From NCBI RefSeq assembly GCF_014216315.1, contig NZ_CP045702.1:62001-126000 (forward strand): a stretch of DNA of 64,000 nucleotides. Direction: 5' to 3'. This DNA comes from Streptomyces finlayi (lineage in GTDB: Bacteria > Actinomycetota > Actinomycetes > Streptomycetales > Streptomycetaceae). The notes under the pieces were generated by a model that saw nothing but the letters and a program-made list of their open reading frames with translations, was not told the DNA's origin and searched no databases. A program made the translations under genes and the position numbers. Below are positions 53,715 to 61,951 of the stretch, one piece after another (within the stretch, counting starts at the first letter, position 1; every line of letters starts with the position of its first letter).

Positions 53715-55154
53715 ATGGGCGTTCTGATGATTGACGTGATCGTGGTCGGCGGCGGACCGACCGGCTTGATGCTGGCCTGCGAGCTGCGACTGCACGGCGC
53801 GCGGGTGGTCGTACTGGAGAAGTTGACCGAGCCGACCGCGGAGGGCCGCGGGCAGGGCCTTCACACGCGCAGCGTCGAGGTGATGGACCAGCGCGGTCTG
53901 CTGGACCGGTTCCTCGCAGTCAGCGAGAAGTTCCAGGCCGGCGGTCTCTACGGCGGCATCGTGAAGCCGTGGCCCGACGGGCTGGACACCGCGCACCCGT
54001 ACGGGGTCGCCACCCCGCAGCCGGTCACCGAACGGATCCTCAACGAGCGCGCGCTCGAACTCGGTTCCGAGATCCGTCGCGGCCGCGAAGTGGCCGGGCT
54101 CAGCCAGGACGACGACGGGGTGAGCGTCGAGCTGACGGACGGGACGCAGGTGCGCTCGCGCTACCTCGTCGGGTGCGACGGCGGCCGCAGCACGGTGCGC
54201 AAACAGCTTGGTGTCGGCTTCCCCGGCGAGCCCGCCACGGTTGAGACGCTGTTGGGCGAGCTGGTTCTGACCGAGGATGCGGCAACGATCGAGGCCGTCG
54301 TCGAAGAAGTCCGCAGGACCCAGCTGCGATTCGGGGCCACCCCTCTCGGCGGGGGCGTGTACCGCGTCGTCGTGCCTGCCGACGGCGTGGCCGAGGACCG
54401 TGCGACCGGGCCGTCCATCAAGGACTTCGAGAAGCAGCTGCGGGCGGTCGCGGGCACCGATTTCGGCGCGCACGCACCGCGCTGGCTGTCCCGGTTCGGC
54501 GACGCCACCCGGCAGGCCGAGCGCTACCGGGTAGGCCGGGTCATGCTGGCCGGCGACGCGGCGCACATCCACCCGCCGACCGGCGGGCAGGGTCTCAACC
54601 TAGGTGTGCAGGACGCGTTCAATCTCGGCTGGAAGCTGGCCGCCGAGGTCAACGGATGGGCGCCGGAAGGCCTGTTGGACAGCTACCACACCGAACGGCA
54701 CCCGGTGGGTGCAAGCGTGCTGGACAACACACGCGCGCAGATCACCTTGCTGGGCACCGACCCGGGTGCGAGCGCGCTGAGGGAGCTGTTCACGAAGCTG
54801 ATGGACTTCGAGGAGGTGAACCGGTACGTCACCGGGATCATCACCGCGGTCGACGTCCGCTACGACTTCGGCGAGGGGCACGAACTGCTCGGCCGGCGGC
54901 TGCGGGACGTGAAGCTGGAGCAGGGGCGCCTCTACGAGCTGATGCACGGCGGCCGGGGGCTGCTGCTGGACCCGGCCGGCCGGCTCTCGGTGACGGGCTG
55001 GGCGGACCGGATCGACCATGTCGTCGACGCCGGTGAGGAGCTGGACGTGCCCGCGGTGCTGCTGCGGCCGGACGGCCACGTGGCATGGGTCGGTGAAGAT
55101 CAGCAGGATCTGCTCGGCCGGCTGCCCACGTGGTTCGGCGCCGCCAAGAGCTGA
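53715..55154 (+). CDS. rox: Rox-like FAD-dependent rifamycin monooxygenase
   Basis: The 479-residue protein is a group A flavoprotein monooxygenase: FAD-binding VVGGGPTGLML (about 10-20), the DG motif in LVGCDGGRSTVRKQLG (about 151-166) and the GD motif in LAGDAAHIHPPTGGQGLNLG (278-297). Length and sequence closely resemble Rox enzymes of Streptomyces, which hydroxylate rifamycins and linearise their ansa chain. An RAE-like repeat upstream and a HelR-like gene directly convergent support this over another aromatic hydroxylase. The true start may be the second ATG (53727, MIDVIVVGGG). No strong ribosome-binding site decides. Confidence 0.8.
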   Translation: MGVLMIDVIVVGGGPTGLMLACELRLHGARVVVLEKLTEPTAEGRGQGLHTRSVEVMDQRGLLDRFLAVSEKFQAGGLYGGIVKPWPDGLDTAHPYGVATPQPVTERILNERALELGSEIRRGREVAGLSQDDDGVSVELTDGTQVRSRYLVGCDGGRSTVRKQLGVGFPGEPATVETLLGELVLTEDAATIEAVVEEVRRTQLRFGATPLGGGVYRVVVPADGVAEDRATGPSIKDFEKQLRAVAGTDFGAHAPRWLSRFGDATRQAERYRVGRVMLAGDAAHIHPPTGGQGLNLGVQDAFNLGWKLAAEVNGWAPEGLLDSYHTERHPVGASVLDNTRAQITLLGTDPGASALRELFTKLMDFEEVNRYVTGIITAVDVRYDFGEGHELLGRRLRDVKLEQGRLYELMHGGRGLLLDPAGRLSVTGWADRIDHVVDAGEELDVPAVLLRPDGHVAWVGEDQQDLLGRLPTWFGAAKS

Positions 55155-55188
55155 GCAGGCGGTGGCGAGGCCCCGTTGCGACCGTGGC

Positions 55189-57306
55189 TCAGCTCGCGGG
55201 TACTGCGCCGTCGGCAGCGGCTCGCCCGGCGGCCCTCAGCGCGGGTGGCAGGGGCCTGGCGTGCACGATGCGCAAACGGGAGACGGCCCGGGTGAGCGCC
55301 ACGTACAGGCGGTTCAGACCGCGGGGCTCCGCTTGGACGATGGCTGCGGGCTCCACCACGACGACGTGGTCGTACTCCAGCCCCTTGGCCGCTGAGGCCG
55401 GCACCACCGTGACGCGTGCGCCGAGGGCGCCCGGTCCACCGGCGGGGATTCCGGCCGTGGTGAGCGCGGCGCGCAGCCCCGGCGCATCGGCATCGGCCGC
55501 GACGACACCGATGGAACCGGCTTTCCCCAGCGCCGCGTTCACGGCGGCGACCGCAGCGACGGCCGTGTCGTCGGTCCGTGTGAAACGTGCCTCGCCGTCG
55601 CGGCGCAGGGAACGGGACGGCGGCACCTCCACGTCGAGATGCCCCAGCAGCCGGTTGGCGAGTTCGGCAACAGCGGAAGGGACGCGGAAACCGGTGGTCA
55701 AAGGGGTGACGACGGCTTCCGGTTTGCCCAGGTGGGCGAGGAGTCGTGGCCAGTCGCGCGCCGCCCAGGGGGTGGTGCCCTGGGCGAGATCCCCGAGGAC
55801 GGTGAGCGACCCGGAGGGCGAGCGACGGGCGATGACGCGGCACTGCATGGGGGAAAGGTCCTGCGCCTCGTCGATCACGATGTGCCCGTAGCCGGCGGGG
55901 CGCTCGATCAGCCCGGCGAGTTCGTCGAGGAGGACGAGATCAGCCGCTGACCACCGGGCCGTTCTGCGGGAACGCGGCGGCTCGGGCCGGAGCAGGACGC
56001 TCCGCTCGCCCGCGTCGAGGATGCCCTCGACTGCTCCGGCGAGAAGGTCCGCACGCGTGAGCAGATCCGCGAGGACCTCCTCGGCCCGCACGGAGGGCCA
56101 GACGGCGTCGAGCACCGTGGTGAGCGGGCGGGCCCGGGAAACCTTCTGGACCCAGAGATTGGTGCGCGGACCGGCACGGCGTTCGGCCTGTTGCTGGATG
56201 TGACGGACGACGCGGGTGCGGACCCGGTCCCGCCCGACGGCGTACGGAGGTTCCTCGGTGCGTACGTCCCTGACGATCCGCACCAGTTCGTCGGCCGGGA
56301 CGCGCCAGCGGTACGAGCCGTCCGGCACCGCGAGGGACGGCGCCGGCTCGGGGCTCACTCGCGCGTACAGCGCGCGGCGCAGCACTTCGGCCATCCGAAC
56401 GTCGTGCTTGACGGCTGCCGCCTGCTCGCTGTCGTGCGCCGTGACCGGGTGCCGGGCGATCTCGTCGTCGAGCGTGGACTGCCTCACGCCGGTCTCGCCG
56501 AGGGCCGGCAGCACTTCGGAGATGTAGGAGAGAAAGGTGCGGCTGGGACCGGGGATCAGCATTCCGCCGCGCTGGATGCGCTGCGGATAGGTGTAGAGGA
56601 GATACGCCGCCCGGTGCAGTCCGACTGCGGTCTTGCCGGTGCCGGGGGCGCCCTGGACGCAGAACGTGGCAGCCAGGTCCTCCCGTACGAGGTGATCCTG
56701 CTCGGGCTGGATGGTGGCGGCGATGTCACGCATGGGACCGATGCGAGGGCGCTCGATCTCGCCGGTCACGATCCCGCTCTCCCCCGATTTCCCCGCCCGC
56801 CACGCCTGCCCCGCCTCCCCCGCGCTCAGGTGCTCGTCCTCGATGCTGGACAGATCGGCGGAGTCGCCGCGGCTCGCGTACGTCCAGCCGAAGCGGCGCC
56901 GCACCGCGACACCCTGCGGGTCCTGGATGCCGGCCTGGTAGAAGGCCCGGGCGACGGGGGCGCGCCAGTCGACGACCAGGGGCGGTGAGGACGGATGCGA
57001 GGTGATGCGCAGACGCCCGATGTGGTAGCGCTGACCGGCGTGGTCGCCGGCCGTTTCGGAGTCCGGGGTGAAGTCGAGGCGTCCGAAGAACAGGGGCCCT
57101 TCGGGCAGCTCCCGGAACTCTCTGGCCCTGGTCCGCAGCTGGTGGCCGAGCACTTCGGCGTCGGCACCGGACGCGGAGACGTCCTCGCCGACGACCATCT
57201 GTTCCTGCGCACCGTCGATCATGGCGTCGAGCGCGGTTCGGCAGACGTCGTGGTGGGAGCGTTCCTGAGCGAGGGCGTCCGTGAGTACGGAGTCGGAGTG
57301 TGACAT
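55189..57306 (-). CDS. helR: HelR/HelD-like RNA polymerase-associated helicase
   Basis: The 705-residue protein is a superfamily 1 helicase-like ATPase of the HelD group: an N-terminal RNA-polymerase-binding arm (about 1-70), Walker A GAPGTGKT (219-226), Walker B IVIDEAQD (476-483), GDLAQGTTPW, and motif VI-like RLYVALTRAVSRL near the end. HelD proteins free stalled RNA polymerase. The HelR subgroup in Streptomyces also displaces bound rifamycin and so protects the enzyme. Convergence with a Rox-like gene (34 bp between stop codons) supports the HelR assignment. GAGGGT lies just before the ATG. No RAE was seen before it, but a 17-bp palindrome lies 30 bp upstream. Confidence 0.82.
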   Translation of the reverse strand: MSHSDSVLTDALAQERSHHDVCRTALDAMIDGAQEQMVVGEDVSASGADAEVLGHQLRTRAREFRELPEGPLFFGRLDFTPDSETAGDHAGQRYHIGRLRITSHPSSPPLVVDWRAPVARAFYQAGIQDPQGVAVRRRFGWTYASRGDSADLSSIEDEHLSAGEAGQAWRAGKSGESGIVTGEIERPRIGPMRDIAATIQPEQDHLVREDLAATFCVQGAPGTGKTAVGLHRAAYLLYTYPQRIQRGGMLIPGPSRTFLSYISEVLPALGETGVRQSTLDDEIARHPVTAHDSEQAAAVKHDVRMAEVLRRALYARVSPEPAPSLAVPDGSYRWRVPADELVRIVRDVRTEEPPYAVGRDRVRTRVVRHIQQQAERRAGPRTNLWVQKVSRARPLTTVLDAVWPSVRAEEVLADLLTRADLLAGAVEGILDAGERSVLLRPEPPRSRRTARWSAADLVLLDELAGLIERPAGYGHIVIDEAQDLSPMQCRVIARRSPSGSLTVLGDLAQGTTPWAARDWPRLLAHLGKPEAVVTPLTTGFRVPSAVAELANRLLGHLDVEVPPSRSLRRDGEARFTRTDDTAVAAVAAVNAALGKAGSIGVVAADADAPGLRAALTTAGIPAGGPGALGARVTVVPASAAKGLEYDHVVVVEPAAIVQAEPRGLNRLYVALTRAVSRLRIVHARPLPPALRAAGRAAADGAVPAS

Positions 57307-57335
57307 ACCCTCACGATAATGCAACCCTGGCACTT

Positions 57336-57352
57336 TCGTTACCCAGTAACGA
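57336..57352. promoter_or_regulatory. 17-bp palindrome upstream of the HelR-like gene
   Basis: TCGTTACCCAGTAACGA has seven-base arms around CCA. It lies 30 bp before the HelR-like start, with CATTAT on the minus strand as a possible -10 between. The GTTAC/GTAAC type suits MarR or HxlR regulators; none is adjacent. Confidence 0.6.
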
Positions 57353-57367
57353 CTGCTTCGCAGGTGC

Positions 57368-57961
57368 TCACTCCACCAGTGCGGCCGCCTGTCGGCGTGC
57401 CTGATCCAGCCACGCCGCCCGTTCCTCGTCACTCGAGCCCGTGACCGTCCGAAAGACGGTCCGGCGTACGTCGCCGACTCCTACGTACGGCAGGAAACAC
57501 GCTGACCAGATGCGCTCCAGCGGGTCGCCGAACTCGCTCTCCTCCCGGTCGGCAGGAGTGTCGGAGGTGTTGAGGACGAGAGCCCTGCCGGCCTTCAGAA
57601 GCCCGGCGGGCTCACCCTCCGCCGTACCCAGCTTGTAGGCGACACCGGGCACGAGCACTCGCTGGACCCAGCCCGTCACAACAGCGGGCGGCATGCCCCA
57701 CCAGTTCGGGTGGATGAACACCATGGCATCCAACGTAGCCACCTCGGCGCGGTGCAGCGCCACCTGCACGTCCTGGGCGAGCGGGGCCGACTGGACCGTG
57801 CCGGTCTCATCGGCGGACAGCACCGGTTCGAATCCCTCGGCGCAGAGGTCGTGCGCGATCACGTGGCACCCGCGCTTCCGCAACTCCTCCACGACGGTGT
57901 CGGATACGGCATGGTTGAAGCTTCCCGGCTTCGGATGCGCGAGATACACCCCCGTACGCAT
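57368..57961 (-). CDS. Flavodoxin-fold NAD(P)H dehydrogenase (quinone) family protein
   Basis: The 197-residue protein resembles NQO1/KefF-type reductases: FMN-binding start VYLAHPKPGSFNHAVSD, HDLCAEGFEPVLS, and the substrate/FMN loop FIHPNWWGMPPAVVTGWVQR. It would reduce quinones by two electrons with FMN and NAD(P)H. GGGGGA before the ATG supports the start. It is encoded upstream of the HelR-like gene on the same strand with 61 bp between, a gap that holds the 17-bp palindrome, so the two are probably separately controlled. Confidence 0.88.
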   Translation of the reverse strand: MRTGVYLAHPKPGSFNHAVSDTVVEELRKRGCHVIAHDLCAEGFEPVLSADETGTVQSAPLAQDVQVALHRAEVATLDAMVFIHPNWWGMPPAVVTGWVQRVLVPGVAYKLGTAEGEPAGLLKAGRALVLNTSDTPADREESEFGDPLERIWSACFLPYVGVGDVRRTVFRTVTGSSDEERAAWLDQARRQAAALVE

Positions 57962-58040
57962 TGAGCGTCCCCCTCGACGTACCGGATTCGCAACTGTCTG
58001 GCTGGGACCACCCCGGACGAACGCGGGGATTTTCCTCCTG

Positions 58041-58211
58041 CTACCAGCGATACCAGCGGCTTCGACGGCCACCGGTCCCTGCGGAGCGCATGACGAAACC
58101 GAGCAGCCACACGGCCAGCACGATCACCGCCACGACCCACAGAGCCTTCAGCGCGAAGCCGGCGCCGAAGAGGACCACCGCGAGCAGAAGAACGAGAAGC
58201 AGGGGAACCAT
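58041..58211 (-). CDS. Small hydrophobic membrane protein
   Basis: The 56-residue protein (MVPLLLVLLLAVVLFGAGFA at the start) has two hydrophobic stretches, AVVLFGAGFALKALW and VVAVIVLAVWLLGF, and ends with a basic tail RSRWYRW. Small proteins of this pattern are common in Streptomyces without assigned function. GGAGG 9 nt before the ATG strongly supports translation. It is a short gene easily missed by automated calling. Confidence 0.8.
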   Translation of the reverse strand: MVPLLLVLLLAVVLFGAGFALKALWVVAVIVLAVWLLGFVMRSAGTGGRRSRWYRW

Positions 58212-58295
58212 AGTTATCGACCTCCAGAGCGGCGTCTGCCCTGGGAGTCCCGCCCTATGCGCCCGAACCTGTCACTGTGCCGCTCACCGTGCCGT

Positions 58296-58895
58296 TCACC
58301 GCGGCCTTTTGCGCCTCAGCCTGCGGCGCTCCCTGCCGTTGGGGTGACGAATGACCACACCGGCCATGCCACCGGTGCCGGTGAGCCGGATCAGGGTTGT
58401 GCCGGGGAGCCGTTCCGGGGATGTCTTGTCCCTCAGTCCGCCGAAGTCGGCGTCCACCGCGTCGGTGTCGGCACCCCAGCTCTCGGGGATGACGATCGTG
58501 ACTCCGGCCAGCTCGCCATGCACTTCTACGTCGACCACCGGCCGGCGGCAGACCGCTTGCGTGAAGTCGAGGGTGACGCCTCCCGTGCCGCCGTACGCTG
58601 TCACTCGCGTAGGCACCTGCCACGGCCCGGCGCGCTTCACGCCGTGATAACCGCCCTTGAGGAGCAGCGGTTGTCCGGGGTCTGCCGGGACGACGGGTGG
58701 CAGGTCCGCAGTGACGTCGTGCAGATCGGCGCGGGTCCTGGCAGCCAGTGCTCGCCCCACCTTCGCGTCCAGCTCGGCGAAGTCGATCCGGCCGTCGGCC
58801 ACTGCCCCCTTCACCCGCTCCAGCACCTCTTCGCGCTCCTCATCGGAAACGCGCGTCACATCGCGGTGGACAGATCCTGGCGGCTCAGCGGTCAT
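58296..58895 (-). CDS. DUF1707 domain protein
   Basis: The 199-residue protein starts with a DUF1707 domain (SDEEREEVLERVKGAVADGR, then DFAELDAKVGRALAARTRAD), a short helical module of about 55 residues common in actinobacteria. A C-terminal beta-rich region follows (VTLDFTQAVCRRPVVDVEVH, then GVTIVIPESWGADTDAVDAD), similar to cell-wall-active antibiotic-response (LiaF-like) C-terminal domains. The function is unknown, perhaps envelope stress. The ATG at 58895 lacks a strong ribosome-binding site. Confidence 0.88.
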   Translation of the reverse strand: MTAEPPGSVHRDVTRVSDEEREEVLERVKGAVADGRIDFAELDAKVGRALAARTRADLHDVTADLPPVVPADPGQPLLLKGGYHGVKRAGPWQVPTRVTAYGGTGGVTLDFTQAVCRRPVVDVEVHGELAGVTIVIPESWGADTDAVDADFGGLRDKTSPERLPGTTLIRLTGTGGMAGVVIRHPNGRERRRLRRKRPR

Positions 58896-58984
58896 GGTCC
58901 AAGGGTACGGACGGGGGATGTCCGTCGACAGCCGATTCCCCACATGAAGGTGCTCGGTTCGCGGCACCTGCCGGCCCTTCATGT

Positions 58985-59024
58985 CCTGAAGTCCGGTCGA
59001 GTCTTGACCTGAAGTCCGGTCGAG
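58985..59024. repeat. Direct repeat, two copies of a 17-mer
   Basis: CCTGAAGTCCGGTCGAG occurs at 58985-59001 and 59008-59024, separated by TCTTGA (period 23). It lies upstream of the DUF1707 gene on its 5' side, where it could be a regulator site. Confidence 0.85.
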
Positions 59025-59511
59025 GTCCCAGCGTCACGGCACATCGGTCACCACTTGATGTCCGTGATGACCGTGGACGGCAGTTGGTCACCGGTACCCC
59101 GGCAAAGGCGTTCCGGCAATAGGCGTCGGAGAACGCGGCCGCCTTCCGCTGAACCGGCGCCCTCCCGCGCGTTCTTGGCCGCGGCCGGTCCATGCTCCTG
59201 CAGCGGCCCAGCGAACGGGGCGTGGAAAGGCTGACGTCCGCCCGGCCGGGACGATGCCGGACGTGAAAGCCCCGACTGGTCGGGGGAGGCCAGCCGGGGC
59301 GGTACAGCTGTGGGCTCGGAGGGCGGCCGCCTCCCGGCGAGGGGCTCCATGGGGCTTCAGCCGAACGATTTTCCCCACGGGCTGGAGGTGAGGCCCGGGG
59401 ACACTGTCCCCTCCATTCCCACATACATATAAACGGTCAATCTTCCCGGGTTGTTCCAGGACCTCTCCCCCAGCGGCAGTGAGCTGCGCCACCCCCTGCT
59501 GTCTCAGCCGG
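59025..59511. other. 490-bp stretch without a supported gene
   Basis: No frame resembles a family. The stretch CATACATATAAACGG near 59420-59434 is AT-rich and may be promoter-like or a remnant. Confidence 0.4.
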
Positions 59512-59967
59512 CTACCGGGTCCTCGTAGGCGCCGGGTCCGCTGCGCGAAGGACGGATACCGCCGATTCCGCCGCCTGGGTCCGGAGTTCCCCGACCTCTT
59601 TCCGCAGATCGGAGAGCTCCCGGTGCAGGGCCTGGATCGCCACGAGGGCGACTCCATTGGCATCAGTGCAACAGATGGTCCTGTCGTCGGTGCCCAGACC
59701 GAAGCTCGCCCGCCAGTCCTGCGCCATCGGCCCCAGGTGACGTACGCCGTCGGCCTCCCAGACATAGCGCCAGGTACTCACCGGGAGATCCACTACCGCA
59801 GCCAGTACCTCGAACCCGTTCACACCGGTCGCCGATGTGTCCACCGTCTCTCCGGAGGCGGTGGACGTCATTCCGGCCGGGTCAGGTACGTCCGGATGGA
59901 GACGGGCCCGGTAGGCGCGCACGGCCGCGGTCCTGGCGCGGCGGAGACGTTCGGTCAGCGGTCCCAT
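59512..59967 (-). CDS. S74-type intramolecular chaperone-like protein, second half
   Basis: The 151-residue protein contains the core of an S74/ICA tail-fibre chaperone domain (LPVSTWRYVWEADGVRHLGP, then DWRASFGLG, then DANGVALVAIQALHRELSDL) and ends in a coiled-coil-like helix. This module normally follows SDRAxKxD in the same chain; here that part lies in the preceding overlapping gene. The ATG at 59967 lies 10 bases before the TGA of that gene, so the pair overlap by 13 bp. The sequence between (RARTAAVRAYRARLHPD) is an insertion compared with the family. Confidence 0.7.
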   Translation of the reverse strand: MGPLTERLRRARTAAVRAYRARLHPDVPDPAGMTSTASGETVDTSATGVNGFEVLAAVVDLPVSTWRYVWEADGVRHLGPMAQDWRASFGLGTDDRTICCTDANGVALVAIQALHRELSDLRKEVGELRTQAAESAVSVLRAADPAPTRTR

Positions 59968-60197
59968 CGCACCGGGGTGACGTCGTTCTTCACGGCGCGG
60001 TCCGAGAACAGCGTCGTGCCGAGGGGGACCCACTGGGTGGAGGGCCCGGGGTCGGCAGCGGCCGGGCCCTGCTCCGCCACCCGCACCTGAGCGGGTTCAG
60101 CCGCCGCAGCCGCGGAGGCGGTGCCGAGGCACACCGACACCGCGGCCACTGTCGCGGAGGCGACAGCGGCGATACGGGTCATTGCGGTAACAGACAT
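59955..60197 (-). CDS. Secreted short protein carrying the start of an S74-type domain
   Basis: The 80-residue protein has a signal peptide (IAAVASATVAAVSVCLGTAS, then AAAAAEPAQ) and ends with TLFSDRAVKNDVTPVRWDR, the usual opening of an S74 chaperone domain. GGAG 7 nt before the ATG at 60197 gives a good start. Its stop overlaps the next gene, which holds the rest of the domain. Either one original gene was split by a frameshift or two coupled genes make a split domain. Confidence 0.7.
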   Translation of the reverse strand: MSVTAMTRIAAVASATVAAVSVCLGTASAAAAAEPAQVRVAEQGPAAADPGPSTQWVPLGTTLFSDRAVKNDVTPVRWDR

Positions 60198-60464
60198 GGT
60201 CACGCTCCGAATTGCTCGTCGGTCAGATCATCCAAGAAACGACTGCGGCCCGGATCGGTCACGCTCGTCGTCCCGTCCGGTCGTCCCGTCGCGTACCGTC
60301 CACCTGGAGCTGCTGAGGTCCCAGACCCGCGGCAACGAAGCCGATGACGATCTGTGGTCCTACGTACCGCGTGGTCGGCTCCCTCCATGGCATGGCGTCA
60401 CCACCTCGCCGAACGCCTGACCTGGCTGGTGCGCGACCGTTGGCGCAGCTGAGGACAACGGCAC

Positions 60465-60727
60465 GGTCCCAGAGAAATCGCGTGGCGCCTGAACCACCTG
60501 TGGCAGGCGCCGTCGCCGCCTTCACGGCCGGCGCGGCGGCCTGGCGCGACGCGCTGCTGAGCGTCGACCACACCGCGCTCGACACCGTCGGGTACTGCGC
60601 CTACCCGCACGGCAGCGACGCGGAGGAGCCGTTTCTGGACATCGCGTGGTGGGTCAACCAGGAAGTTCTGCACCATGGGGCTGAGATCGCGCTCCTGCGT
60701 GATCTGTACCACGCACGACAGCCATGA
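60465..60727 (+). pseudogene. Decayed DinB-superfamily protein
   Basis: IAWRLNHLWQ in one frame and FLDIAWWVNQEVLHHGAEIA with LLRDLYHARQP in another are the typical segments of DinB/DUF664-like four-helix proteins, whose histidines bind metal. A frameshift between 60510 and 60560 separates them, and most of the first half is missing. Confidence 0.65.
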
Positions 60728-61514
60728 ACGGCAACGGCGACGGGACGCCGGGACGTGCATCGAGACGTGGTGCGCCGGGTGGGTGCTCGCCGCGTTCGCC
60801 GTACTGACGGCCGGGTTGCCGGCGTTCCCCGGGGCGGTGCCCGATTCCCCTGTTCGCATCGGAAGCCTGGGCACCGTCGGTCTCTGGTCGAAGAATCCGC
60901 TGACGGATGTCCGGGTGTTGGGAATCAAACCGCGGGGCATTGCGGGGACTTGGAGTCGCGGGCTGCGGGCCGTGGTCCGCACGCCGCGCGGCGACGTCGC
61001 CGCGTACGTCGCACACCTGCCTTCCGTCCGCCTCCGGGCGAGCGGCCTCGCGTCCTCCTTGCGCGAGGAGAGCGCCGACCTGCTGGGCCGGGCGATCGCG
61101 GCAGAGCAGCTGAGAAGGGTGATCCTGCTGGGCGATCTCAACGGCACGGTCGACGACCGTGGGCTGGACCCGCTGACCTCACGGATGAACGTGCCGGAGC
61201 GGGGCCTCGCCTTCAGCTTCCCCGCCGCCTTCCCACTCGCCCGAATCAATCAGGTCATGGCCCGCCAGGCAACGGTGGCCCATATCCGCACCCTGCCCGC
61301 CACCGGCAGCGACCATCTGCCGGTGGCGGGCCAGGATCACACGTCGCTGAGGAAGGGGTGCCGTCCACCCCGTTGGTACGACGGACAGTCACTCAGTGGG
61401 AATGAGCGTCAGCGTTCCCCTGGTCGAGGGGTCGCAGGAAGCGCCGCTCGTAGCGCCGGATGCACCGCGTCCGGCGAGCCAGCTCGAACGCGGCCTGGCA
61501 CTCCGGGTCGGTGA
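60720..61514 (+). pseudogene. Endonuclease/exonuclease/phosphatase-family protein (VanJ-like) with internal deletion
   Basis: After a short membrane segment (CAGWVLAAFAVLTAGLPAF) the sequence passes directly to the second half of the family: GTVGLWSKNPLTDVRVLG, then VAAYVAHLPSVRLRASGLAS, LRRVILLGDLNGTVDDRGLD and the terminal catalytic GSDHLPVAG. The two other membrane helices and the first catalytic motif are missing, about 150 residues. The original stop has also gone, so the frame runs on to 61514. Full-length relatives include VanJ, linked to teicoplanin resistance. No good start codon is visible. Confidence 0.65.
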
Positions 61515-61722
61515 CGCTGTCCGCCCGGTACCGCTCGTACTCGGCGAAGCCGGGGAACGAGAAAAGGGCGTACGCGATATCGCTGTCGCCCTCGCTCGGC
61601 AGGAAGTACCCGTGGTGGGTACCCCCGAACCGGTTGACGAGGGCGACCCACCGACGGCCGTACTCCTCGAAGTCCTCGATGCGGTCGGGGTCGATCTCGT
61701 ACTTCAGGTGAATGGTGATCAT
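61393..61722 (-). CDS. NIPSNAP-family protein
   Basis: The 109-residue protein begins MITIHLKYEIDPDRIEDFEE and continues WVALVNRFGGTHHGYFLPSE, typical of NIPSNAP proteins, which have a dimeric ferredoxin-like alpha/beta fold. The biochemical role is unknown. It overlaps the 3' end of the VanJ-like remnant on the opposite strand. The ribosome-binding site is weak. Confidence 0.88.
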   Translation of the reverse strand: MITIHLKYEIDPDRIEDFEEYGRRWVALVNRFGGTHHGYFLPSEGDSDIAYALFSFPGFAEYERYRADSVTDPECQAAFELARRTRCIRRYERRFLRPLDQGNADAHSH

Positions 61723-61897
61723 GCATCGGGATGATGCCCGAAGGGGGCAGACTCCGACGAATGAAGGAACGCCACAGATCGCGCGAGGGCGCGAGGCCGA
61801 CCCTCGGCGCTGGATCGCAGTCGACGATTTCGCGGCGCTGGAGAAGTGGGCGGCGGGCCTGGAGCGACTCGGACGGCAGGCGGGACCGGGACGGCAG

Positions 61898-61941
61898 GCG
61901 GGTCGGGGCCGGTCGGGCGGAAGCCCGCCGCCCCGACCCGC
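61898..61941 (-). terminator. Long hairpin terminator
   Basis: GCGGGTCGGGGC (61898-61909) pairs exactly with GCCCCGACCCGC (61930-61941), with an inner CGGGC/GCCCG stem. It follows the SMP-30-like gene by 10 nt. Confidence 0.85.
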
Positions 61942-61951
61942 CCCGCAGGCG

